Assembly: GCA_002393945.1 (NCBI GenBank)
Contig: DGSO01000018.1
Span: 1 to 9,474 of the forward strand
Length of the DNA stretch: 9,474 bases
Reading direction: 5' to 3'
DNA from: Bacteroidales bacterium UBA4360
GTDB lineage: Bacteria; Bacteroidota; Bacteroidia; Bacteroidales; UBA932
The notes beneath the pieces are model-generated. The model saw only the letters and a program-made list of their open reading frames with translations. It had not been told where the DNA came from and ran no database searches. This document shows positions 1-6,410 of the stretch, in pieces (the first letter of the stretch is position 1; the number at the start of each line of letters is the position of its first letter). A program made the translations under genes and the position numbers.

Positions 1-64
1 TTTTTATAATGCTTAGCTTGTCCCTTGACTTGTTTCTCTTAAGAAACTGACGCTCGTTTAAAGT

Positions 65-83
65 AAAAAGTGTTACACTTTTT
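65..83. repeat. Perfect 9-bp inverted repeat in the leader
   Basis: AAAAAGTGT (65-73) and ACACTTTTT (75-83) are exact reverse complements around a single central base. In RNA this gives a stem of about 8 bp with a 3-nt loop. It lies between the boxA-like motif and the presumed rRNA start, so it may be a processing or antitermination structure; that role is inference. A second, smaller hairpin (GTTTCT/AGAAAC, 32-47) lies nearer the window edge. Confidence 0.6.
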
Positions 84-158
84 CGGTACTTGCTTGTACT
101 TTCCTTTCAGTCTTTTCAAAGATCTTGTTTTGTCGCCCGGCGTTTCCGTCAAGGGCGT

Positions 159-183
159 AAAAAAGCCCGTTCCTTCAAACGGG
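159..183 (-). terminator. Terminator-like hairpin at the start of the leftward leader
   Basis: Read on the minus strand, CCCGTT (183-178) and AACGGG (171-166) form a 6-bp stem around a 6-nt loop, followed by one C and six T (164-159). This has the shape of an intrinsic terminator, yet it begins at or within a few nt of the predicted transcription start. It could be an early pause or attenuation point, a 5'-protective stem, or remain from an upstream unit. In the plus direction there is no T-tract right after the stem. Confidence 0.5.
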
Positions 184-187
184 ACTG

Positions 188-218
188 CAAAGGTAGTAAC
201 TTTTTTTGAACCTCCAAA
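188..218 (-). promoter_or_regulatory. Bacteroidetes-type promoter of a leftward (probable rRNA) transcript
   Basis: On the minus strand there is a TTTG -33 box (215-218), a 19-nt spacer and a TACCTTTG -7 box (188-195). This matches the Bacteroidetes primary sigma factor consensus TTTG-N17-23-TANNTTTG. The DNA upstream on the same strand (about 200-250) is rich in A-tracts, which could act as an UP-like element suited to a strong promoter. Transcription would start near 180-184 and run left off the window. The identity of the first gene is inferred from the leader, not seen. Confidence 0.82.
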
Positions 219-306
219 ACTTTTTCGCAGTTTTTTTGAAAATATTTTTTCGTTCAAACGCAACATGCTGCTAATGAGAGAGAAAAAACTATACAGCTAT
301 TTTACC

Positions 307-337
307 TTTGATTTAATATTGTTTTTTCTTAAATTTG
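307..337 (+). promoter_or_regulatory. Promoter of the glpABCT operon
   Basis: TTTG (307-310), a 19-nt spacer and TAAATTTG (330-337) form a full match to the Bacteroidetes promoter consensus. The start of transcription would fall at about 342-347, leaving an untranslated leader of only about 15 nt before the glpA ATG. A TACCTTTG at 303-310 also fits a -7 box, but it lacks a TTTG at the right distance and is the weaker choice. This promoter is divergent from the minus-strand promoter at 188-218, with about 90 bp between their -33 boxes. Confidence 0.75.
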
Positions 338-346
338 TGAGATTAA

Positions 347-358
347 TAACACGTGTTA
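347..358. promoter_or_regulatory. Perfect 12-bp palindrome, candidate operator for glpA
   Basis: TAACACGTGTTA is an exact palindrome lying between the -7 box and the glpA ATG (360), about where transcription should begin. A dimeric repressor bound here would block initiation or early elongation, so it is a plausible operator for glycerol-3-phosphate control. It does not look like the enterobacterial GlpR site. TGTGA-N6-TAACA (336-351) overlaps it and resembles a CRP/FNR-type site with one mismatch in the second half. No regulator gene is present in the window. Confidence 0.45.
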
Positions 359-359
359 A

Positions 360-1955
360 ATGAATCCTAACGAGTTTGATGTAATCATCATCGGCGGTGG
401 TATCACCGGTGCGGGAACGCAGAGAGACTGCGCCATGAGAGGGCTCAGAACCCTACTCATCGAAAAGAGCGACATCTCTACCGGAGCGACCGGACGCAAT
501 CACGGCCTTTTGCATTCAGGGGCCCGCTATGCAGTGAACGATGCGGAAAGCGCAGAAGAATGCATCAAGGAAAACATGATCCTCAGGCGCATCGCCTCCC
601 ACTGCGTAGACGAAACAGACGGCCTTTTCATAACCCTCCCGGAAGACGACCTCGCCTACCAGGCCACCTTCGTGGAAGCCTGCCGCAAGGCCGGAATCCG
701 GGCCGATATAATCGACCCCGAAGAAGCCAGGCGCCTGGAGCCTTCCGTGAATCCCAACCTGATCGGCGCCGTAAGGGTGCCGGACGGCAGCGTGGATCCC
801 TTCCGCCTGTGCGCCGCCAACATGCTTGATGCAAAGATCCACGGCGGTCAGGTGCGCCTGTACACAGAGGTGACCGGCTTCATCCGCGAAGGCGACACCA
901 TCAAAGGCGTACACACCCGCAACGTCCAGACCGGCGAAGAGCAGGACTTCTACGCCCCCGTCACCGTCAACGCGGCCGGCATCTGGGGCCACAACATAGC
1001 CAAGATGGCCGGGGTGAACGTGGGCATGTTCCCTGCAAAGGGCGCCCTCCTCATCTTCGCCCACCGTATAAATAATATGGTAATAAACCGCTGCCGCAAG
1101 CCCGCCAATGCCGATATCCTCGTCCCCGGAGACACCGTCTGCATCATCGGCACAACCTCTGACAGGATACCGTTCGAGGAGTGCGACGACGTAGCCGTGA
1201 CCCCGGACGAGGTGAACCTTCTCATCTCCGAAGGCGCCAAGCTCTCGCCCGCCCTCATGAGCACCCGTATTCTCCGCGCCTATGCCGGCGTGCGCCCGCT
1301 CGTTAGTGCCGACAACGACCCCACCGGCCGCAACATCTCCCGCGGCATCGTCTGCCTCGACCACGAGGAAAGGGACGGCCTCAAGGGCTTTGTGACCATC
1401 ACCGGCGGCAAGCTCATGACCTACCGTCTCATGGCCGAAATGGCCACCGACACCGTCTGCCGCAAGCTCGGCATCGACAAGAAGTGCGAAACCGCCACCA
1501 CTCCCCTCCCCGGTTCCGAGGAGAAGTCCTACAAGGAGGTCGCCCAGTCCATCTGGGAGAACCCGACTCTGGCTCAGAAATCGGCGGCATCAAGGCTTGG
1601 AACCCGCGCCTCGCGCATTCACAGCAACGACAAATACGAAGACTCCCTCATCTGCGAATGCGAAGAAGTCTCCGTGGGTGAAATCAACGCCGCCATCGAA
1701 AGGATGGACGTATCCACCCTCACGGACCTCCGCCGCCGTACGCGTATCGGCATGGGAACCTGCCAGGGAGGTTTCTGCGCATGTCGCGCCGCCGGCCTTC
1801 TTGCCAAGGCGCACGGCAGCATCGACAGGGAAAGGGAAGACCTTAAAAACTTCCTTACAGAGCGCTGGAAGGGCAATTTCCCCATCGGCTGGGGAGACAC
1901 TCTCCGCGAAGCAGAATACACTCAGTGGGTCTATAAACACGTGCTTGGAATATGA
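360..1955 (+). CDS. glpA: Anaerobic glycerol-3-phosphate dehydrogenase, FAD-binding subunit A
   Basis: This is the catalytic subunit that oxidises sn-glycerol-3-phosphate to dihydroxyacetone phosphate on FAD, acting with GlpB and GlpC at the inner face of the cytoplasmic membrane. The 531-aa product matches enterobacterial GlpA (about 540 aa) along its whole length as I recall that sequence. The N-terminal Rossmann dinucleotide motif GGGITG is at residues 12-17, followed by the family signature TGATGRNHGLLHSGARY. The C-terminal BFD-like iron-sulfur domain keeps CxC at residues 432 and 434 and C-x4-C at 468 and 473, with an extra Cys at 475. The ATG at 360 puts the FAD motif at the usual distance from the N-terminus, and no Shine-Dalgarno sequence is evident. 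The stop overlaps the glpB start by ATGA, which implies coupled translation. Confidence 0.97.
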   Translation: MNPNEFDVIIIGGGITGAGTQRDCAMRGLRTLLIEKSDISTGATGRNHGLLHSGARYAVNDAESAEECIKENMILRRIASHCVDETDGLFITLPEDDLAYQATFVEACRKAGIRADIIDPEEARRLEPSVNPNLIGAVRVPDGSVDPFRLCAANMLDAKIHGGQVRLYTEVTGFIREGDTIKGVHTRNVQTGEEQDFYAPVTVNAAGIWGHNIAKMAGVNVGMFPAKGALLIFAHRINNMVINRCRKPANADILVPGDTVCIIGTTSDRIPFEECDDVAVTPDEVNLLISEGAKLSPALMSTRILRAYAGVRPLVSADNDPTGRNISRGIVCLDHEERDGLKGFVTITGGKLMTYRLMAEMATDTVCRKLGIDKKCETATTPLPGSEEKSYKEVAQSIWENPTLAQKSAASRLGTRASRIHSNDKYEDSLICECEEVSVGEINAAIERMDVSTLTDLRRRTRIGMGTCQGGFCACRAAGLLAKAHGSIDREREDLKNFLTERWKGNFPIGWGDTLREAEYTQWVYKHVLGI

Positions 1956-3079
1956 AATTCGATACAGTCATAACCGGCGGAGGCCTTGCAGGACTCATCG
2001 CCGGAATAAGCCTCCAGAAAGAGGGCAGGTCCACGGCCATCGTTTCATCCGGCCAGAACGCCCTGCACTTCTTCTCCGGCACCTTCGAATCCATGAATGA
2101 AGCCCCTGCCCGCCTTCTGGAGATCTTCTCCGAGGCCGGCATCCGCGTCCATTATGCCGACGGCGTACGCCTCATGCCCATGGGAACTTTCAAGGAATCG
2201 GCACTGTCCCTCGAGGATATTTCCCTCTTCGAAAAACCGGCCTTTGCAAAGAAGGCACTCATAGTGAATTTCATGGGCTACCATGATTTCTTCTCCTCCT
2301 TCATTGCCGACGGGCTCAAGAAGCAGGGCATCGAAGCCAGGATACGCCTTCTGCGCCTGCCGGAGATGGAGCACCTGAGACAGAGCCCCAGCGAAATGCG
2401 CTCCGTTCAGATTGCAAGGACCATGGACCGCATCTGGGAGAAGGTGGTACAGGAAATCCGCCTGCTCCTCAAGGATGACGACGCAGTTATCCTGCCCCAG
2501 GTATTCGGCCTGCAGGACATTTCCGTTCCCGGACGCATCCGCGAGGCGCTTCCCGCAAAGGTTGTGTTCACCGGCACGCTGCCGCCTTCCGTTCCCGGTC
2601 TCCGCACCCAGATGCAGCTCAGGCGCCGTTACGAGACCCTCGGCGGCACCTTCCTGATGGGCGACGAGGTAAAATCGGCCCACCTGCATGAGGGAGTGGT
2701 GCACAGCCTGGTAACCCAGAATCTGGGCAGCCACTACCTGGAGGCTGACAACTTCATCCTGGCCTCCGGCAGCTTCTTCTCGAAGGGCCTCATTTCCACG
2801 CCGGACAGCGTATTTGAGCCGATTATCGGCCTGGATGTCAAGTCTTCCGAGGACCGCAATTCCTGGTACGACCCGGACTTTTCGGCAGACCAGCCGTATA
2901 TGGACTTCGGCCTCGTGACCGACGGGGAACTCCATCCTTTCAAGGACGGCGAAGCCCTGAAAAACATGTATGCGATAGGTTCGGTGCTGGGGAACACCCG
3001 TCCCGAACTTGGCACCGGCGCCGGTGCCGCAATACGCAGCGCATTCAAAGCAGTTGATTCAATTCTTTCAAAGGCATGA
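1952..3079 (+). CDS. glpB: Anaerobic glycerol-3-phosphate dehydrogenase, subunit B
   Basis: GlpB is the second flavoprotein subunit of the anaerobic dehydrogenase and is thought to help pass electrons from GlpA towards GlpC and the quinone pool. The 375-aa product begins MKFDTVITGGGLAGL, with the FAD-binding GGGLAG at residues 9-14, and keeps the family blocks SALHF-like (here NALHFFSGTF), LPPSVPG, GDEVK, ASGSFFS, IGLDV and AIGSVLG. Enterobacterial GlpB is about 420 aa. By eye, the 40 or so missing residues fall shortly after the N-terminal SGTF block, around residue 50. The reading frame is intact and the FAD-domain blocks remain, so it looks functional. It overlaps both glpA and glpC by ATGA. 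Confidence 0.95.
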   Translation: MKFDTVITGGGLAGLIAGISLQKEGRSTAIVSSGQNALHFFSGTFESMNEAPARLLEIFSEAGIRVHYADGVRLMPMGTFKESALSLEDISLFEKPAFAKKALIVNFMGYHDFFSSFIADGLKKQGIEARIRLLRLPEMEHLRQSPSEMRSVQIARTMDRIWEKVVQEIRLLLKDDDAVILPQVFGLQDISVPGRIREALPAKVVFTGTLPPSVPGLRTQMQLRRRYETLGGTFLMGDEVKSAHLHEGVVHSLVTQNLGSHYLEADNFILASGSFFSKGLISTPDSVFEPIIGLDVKSSEDRNSWYDPDFSADQPYMDFGLVTDGELHPFKDGEALKNMYAIGSVLGNTRPELGTGAGAAIRSAFKAVDSILSKA

Positions 3080-4287
3080 AGATACAAGAGAAAACAGTAA
3101 GTCCTCACAATTTCGAGGAATGCATGAAGTGTACGGTATGCACCGCATACTGCCCGGTTCTTCAGGCCAATCCGCTCTATCCCGGCCCCAAACAAGCCGG
3201 CCCCGACGGCGAACGCCTCCGTCTCAAGGACCCTTATTTCTTTACCAACACCCTCAAGTACTGCATGAACTGCAAGCGCTGCGAGGTTTCATGCCCGTCC
3301 GGCGTACACGTTGCAGACCTCATCCAGGCTGCCAGGATCAAGTATGACAAGTCGGCCCCGAAACTGCGCGACCGCATCCTTGCCTCTACGGATTTCATGG
3401 GAACCCTGGCAAGGCCGTTTGCGCCCATCGTCAACGGCGTAACGTCCCTGGGCATTACGAAGACCGTCCTGGATGCCACGCTCAAGATAGACCATAACAG
3501 GACTTTCCCCAAATACAGCGCACACAGCTTCGAGGGCTGGCTCAAGCGTCACTCCAAGGAGCAGGCTGCCTTCCCCGAACAGGTTGCATATTATCATGGC
3601 TGCTACGTGAATTACAACTACCCCCAGCTGGGAAAGGACCTGGTGAAGGTTCTGAATGCACTGGGCGTCGGCGTGCAGCTGCTGGACGGCGAGAAGTGCT
3701 GCGGCATCGCAATGATCACCAACGGCATGTCGGAAAGTGCCCGCAAGAATGCAAATCATAATGTGGCAGTGCTGGAAAAGGCCGTGGAGAGCGGTCTAAG
3801 CGTGGTTACAACGTCATCTACCTGTACGCTCACTATCCGCGAAGAGTACCCCGAACTCCTTGGCGTGGACAACTCCAAGGTAAAGGACAGCCTTCTTCTT
3901 GCCACGCGATATATCTTTGAAAAGATCGAAAAGGGCGCACAGCTCAAGTTCCGCCCTGACTTCCACATGAAGGTAGCATACCATACCCCCTGCCACATGG
4001 AAAAGCTGGGCTGGGGCGTATTCAGCGAAAAAATCCTCAGGATGATTCCCGGCGTAGAATTCACGCTGCTGGATTCCAACTGCTGCGGTATAGCCGGCAC
4101 CTACGGTTTCAAGAAGGAGAACTACTTGATTTCGCAGGCGATAGGCGCTCCCCTTTTCGAACAGATAAAGACCGTGAATCCGGATGCGGTTGCATGCGAC
4201 TGCGAAACCTGCAAATGGCAGATAGAGATGTCTACCGGTTATAAGGTCCTGAATCCAATCTCAATACTTGCACAAGCAATAGAATAA
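3076..4287 (+). CDS. glpC: Anaerobic glycerol-3-phosphate dehydrogenase, iron-sulfur subunit C
   Basis: GlpC anchors the GlpAB dimer at the membrane and carries electrons to the quinone. Two 4Fe-4S ferredoxin motifs are complete: Cys 16, 19, 22 and 26, and Cys 63, 66, 69 and 73, each followed by Pro. Between them is the family signature YPGPKQAGPDGERLRLKD. The C-terminal half holds two cysteine-rich CCG domains, with CCG at residues 208-209 and 336-337, YHTPCHMEK, and a CDCETC block at 374-379. The 403-aa length is close to the usual 395-400. No clear transmembrane helix is visible, as in other GlpC proteins. The ATGA overlap with glpB and the 2-nt gap to glpT place it mid-operon. Confidence 0.97.
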   Translation: MKIQEKTVSPHNFEECMKCTVCTAYCPVLQANPLYPGPKQAGPDGERLRLKDPYFFTNTLKYCMNCKRCEVSCPSGVHVADLIQAARIKYDKSAPKLRDRILASTDFMGTLARPFAPIVNGVTSLGITKTVLDATLKIDHNRTFPKYSAHSFEGWLKRHSKEQAAFPEQVAYYHGCYVNYNYPQLGKDLVKVLNALGVGVQLLDGEKCCGIAMITNGMSESARKNANHNVAVLEKAVESGLSVVTTSSTCTLTIREEYPELLGVDNSKVKDSLLLATRYIFEKIEKGAQLKFRPDFHMKVAYHTPCHMEKLGWGVFSEKILRMIPGVEFTLLDSNCCGIAGTYGFKKENYLISQAIGAPLFEQIKTVNPDAVACDCETCKWQIEMSTGYKVLNPISILAQAIE

Positions 4288-4289
4288 AT

Positions 4290-5684
4290 ATGGCACGCTT
4301 TTTAGATCCGCCCAAGCCGAAGGCGCAAATCCCGGCTGAAAAAGTAGATTCTGAATATAAATCCATGAGGCTCAAGGTTTTCCTTGGCGCTTTCCTGGGC
4401 TATGCGGCATATTATCTGGTTCGCAAGAACCTCTCTCTTGCTGCTCCTGACATGATTAACGACGGCATCCTGGATGCCGGAAAGGTGGGACTTGCAATGT
4501 CTGCCGTTTCCATCGCCTATGCATTCAGCAAGTTTGTGATGGGAAGCGTCTCTGACCGTTCAGACGCACGCAAGTTCCTGTGTGTAGGACTTGTCCTGTC
4601 TGCCCTTGTGATGATGTCCGTAGGACTCATTCCCTACGGCGCCAACACCGCAGTAAACACCGCCATCATCTTTGTCCTCATGCTCATCGTGGGCTGGCTC
4701 AGCGGCTTTGGCTGGCCTCCCTGCGGCCGAATAATGGCCCACTGGTTCAGCCAGAACGAGCGAAGCTTCAAGATGAGCATCTGGAACGTATCCCATACCA
4801 TCGGCAGTTTTTCTCTTGGTTTCCTCGCTATTGCGGGTGTGTCTCTAATGGCCGATATCGGCATTGCACAGAGCTGGAGGGGTAATTTCATCTTCCCCGC
4901 CCTGGTGGCGCTGGTGGTTGCCCTCTTCTGCTGGTGGGCTATACGTGACACGCCGGAAAGCTGCGGACTTCCTTCCGTAGCAGACTGGAGGAACGACCAT
5001 ACCGGACTCAAGTCCAAGGGACAGGTTGGCGAGAAACTGCCTTTCAAGACCCTGTTCGTGGATTACGTTCTCAAGAACAAGCTCCTTTGGATTGTAGCCA
5101 TTTCCAACGTGGCCGTGTACATGGTGCGCTACGGAATTGGAGACTGGGCTCCTACTTACCTCCAGACCAAGGGCATCATGACCGCTGCAGAAAGCAAGGT
5201 GGCATTCTCCGTACACAACATCGTGGGTGCCGTGGGAACCATCGCCTGCGGCTGGGCCACTTCCAAGATTTTCAAGGGACGCTGCGCTCCGATGAACGTG
5301 ATCTGCATGCTGCTCTGCGCAGTGGGCGTCCTCCTCTACTGGATGGTAGGCTCCGGTATAATCAAGCTTGAACCCGGAATGCAGAAGGTCATGGTCTACA
5401 TCGCCCTTTGCATGATTGGTTTCTTCATTTACGGTCCGGTTGCCCTCACCGGCGTACAGGCGCTGAATCTCGTTCCCAAGAATGCAGCGGGCACGGCGGC
5501 CGGTTTCGTGGGCCTGTTCGGTTACCTTGTGGGTGACGCCATCTGCTCAAAGATTGTGGTAGGCGGCATTGCAAACGGCAGTTCTTGGGATGCGGCAATG
5601 CTTTCCGTCGCAATTGGCGCGCTTATTGGAGTAGGACTCTGCGCCATACTCATACCAAGCGAAAAGAGACTTTCACAAGCATAG
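4290..5684 (+). CDS. glpT: Glycerol-3-phosphate/phosphate antiporter (MFS, OPA family)
   Basis: GlpT imports sn-glycerol-3-phosphate across the cytoplasmic membrane in exchange for inorganic phosphate and so supplies the dehydrogenase encoded just upstream. The 464-aa protein is rich in hydrophobic segments, consistent with the 12-helix major facilitator fold. It keeps the family blocks GYAAYYLVRKN, SKFVMGSVSDRS, GWPPCGR and GTAAGFVGLFGYL. The phosphate-binding arginines of E. coli GlpT (R45 and R269) correspond to R45 and R280 here, and the substrate-binding histidine to H169 (WNVSH). These residues favour GlpT over the hexose-phosphate or phosphoglycerate members, though UhpT-like proteins are close relatives. 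It follows glpC by 2 nt and precedes the glycosyltransferase by 6 nt. In E. coli glpT lies in a separate unit divergent from glpABC. Confidence 0.95.
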   Translation: MARFLDPPKPKAQIPAEKVDSEYKSMRLKVFLGAFLGYAAYYLVRKNLSLAAPDMINDGILDAGKVGLAMSAVSIAYAFSKFVMGSVSDRSDARKFLCVGLVLSALVMMSVGLIPYGANTAVNTAIIFVLMLIVGWLSGFGWPPCGRIMAHWFSQNERSFKMSIWNVSHTIGSFSLGFLAIAGVSLMADIGIAQSWRGNFIFPALVALVVALFCWWAIRDTPESCGLPSVADWRNDHTGLKSKGQVGEKLPFKTLFVDYVLKNKLLWIVAISNVAVYMVRYGIGDWAPTYLQTKGIMTAAESKVAFSVHNIVGAVGTIACGWATSKIFKGRCAPMNVICMLLCAVGVLLYWMVGSGIIKLEPGMQKVMVYIALCMIGFFIYGPVALTGVQALNLVPKNAAGTAAGFVGLFGYLVGDAICSKIVVGGIANGSSWDAAMLSVAIGALIGVGLCAILIPSEKRLSQA

Positions 5685-5690
5685 TATCAG

Positions 5691-6410
5691 ATGAACTTAG
5701 TTATCATCCCCACCTACAACGAAAAGGAAAATGCCGCAGACATCATCGCAGCCGTGATGGGTCTTGAAGGCGACTTCCACGTACTCATTATAGACGACGC
5801 CTCGCCTGACGGTACAGCCGGCATCGTAAAAGGCCTGATGGACACTTATCCCGGGAGGCTCCACCTGCTGGAGCGCCCGGGGAAACTTGGCCTGGGCACG
5901 GCATACCTCACGGGCTTCAAATGGGCCCTCGAGCATGGCTACGACTATGTTTTTGAGATGGATGCCGACTTCTCCCACAACCCCAATGACCTCCTGCGCC
6001 TGTGGGAGGCCTGCTCCAAGGAAGGGGCCGACCTGGCCGTAGGTTCCAGGTACTGCAGCGGCGTCAGCGTGGTAGACTGGCCCTTCTCAAGGATTGTAAT
6101 GTCCTATGGCGCATCGATGTATGTGAGGATCATACTCGGAATGAAGGTGTTCGACACCACTGCCGGTTTCGTATGCTACAGCCGCAAGGTTCTCGAAGGA
6201 ATAGACCTTGACGCCGTGCGGATGAAAGGCTACGGCTTCCAGATAGAGATGAAATATACTGCCTGGAAACTCGGCTACAAGGTCAAGGAAGTGCCCATCG
6301 TGTTCGTCAACAGGCAGAAGGGCACATCCAAGATGAGCGGCGGAATCTTCGGCGAAGCCTTCTGGGGCGTCATCGGCCTCAGGTTCCGGAAGTTCAGGAA
6401 AGCAGTTTAA
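5691..6410 (+). CDS. Family 2 glycosyltransferase, polyprenol-phosphate mannose synthase-like
   Basis: The 239-aa protein has the GT-A fold signatures of dolichol/polyprenol-phosphate mannose synthases: IIPTYNEKEN at residues 5-14, IIDDASPDGT at 33-42, the metal-binding DAD at 91-93 within EMDADFSHNP, and near the C-terminus FVNRQKGTSKMSGG. Such enzymes move a sugar, usually mannose from GDP-mannose, onto a lipid phosphate, which then donates it on the outer side of the membrane. There is no C-terminal transmembrane or GtrA-like domain, so it is the short soluble type. Donor and acceptor cannot be read from sequence. It starts 6 nt after glpT with no promoter seen between, so it should be co-transcribed with the glp genes. 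Its 3' end overlaps tex by 17 bp. Confidence 0.88.
   Translation: MNLVIIPTYNEKENAADIIAAVMGLEGDFHVLIIDDASPDGTAGIVKGLMDTYPGRLHLLERPGKLGLGTAYLTGFKWALEHGYDYVFEMDADFSHNPNDLLRLWEACSKEGADLAVGSRYCSGVSVVDWPFSRIVMSYGASMYVRIILGMKVFDTTAGFVCYSRKVLEGIDLDAVRMKGYGFQIEMKYTAWKLGYKVKEVPIVFVNRQKGTSKMSGGIFGEAFWGVIGLRFRKFRKAV

Larger units (their letters stand above)
1..184 (-). other. Structured 5' leader, probably of an rRNA operon (16S gene outside the window)
   Basis: This stretch lies downstream of the minus-strand promoter and has no credible protein gene. On the minus strand it holds GATCTTTGAAAA (113-124), similar to the boxA-like CTTTGA motif found in Bacteroidetes rRNA leaders, then a purine-rich run with AAGTACAAGCAAGTACCG of the kind seen before rRNA genes in this phylum. 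It can fold into hairpins at 166-183, 65-83 and 32-47. It ends at the window edge in an AT-rich sequence (CATTATAAAAA) resembling the lead-in to 16S genes. The rRNA assignment rests on recalled family resemblance. A leader for a tRNA or another highly expressed stable RNA is the main alternative. Confidence 0.62.

Noticed and set aside
39..266. 75-aa minus-strand open frame
   Set aside because: It runs across the minus-strand promoter and the structured leader, so most of it is upstream of or within an untranslated RNA. Its composition (many Lys, Phe and Thr from A/T tracts) fits non-coding DNA.
303..310. TACCTTTG as the glpA -7 box
   Set aside because: No TTTG lies 17-23 nt upstream. The TTTG within it instead serves as the -33 box for the better promoter ending at 337.
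70..363. 97-aa plus-strand open frame
   Set aside because: It is antisense to the leader and spans both divergent promoters and the palindrome. The product has no recognisable domain.
516..1364. 282-aa minus-strand open frame opposite glpA
   Set aside because: It is a shadow of glpA on the opposite strand, with low-complexity Gly/Ala/Val/His-rich sequence typical of reversed GC-rich codons.
1597..2100. 167-aa plus-strand frame across the glpA-glpB junction
   Set aside because: It is out of frame with both genes and rich in Pro, Arg, Ser and Thr. glpA and glpB account for the region.
2045..2935. 296-aa minus-strand open frame opposite glpB
   Set aside because: It lies opposite a certain gene, has no domain signature and no promoter.
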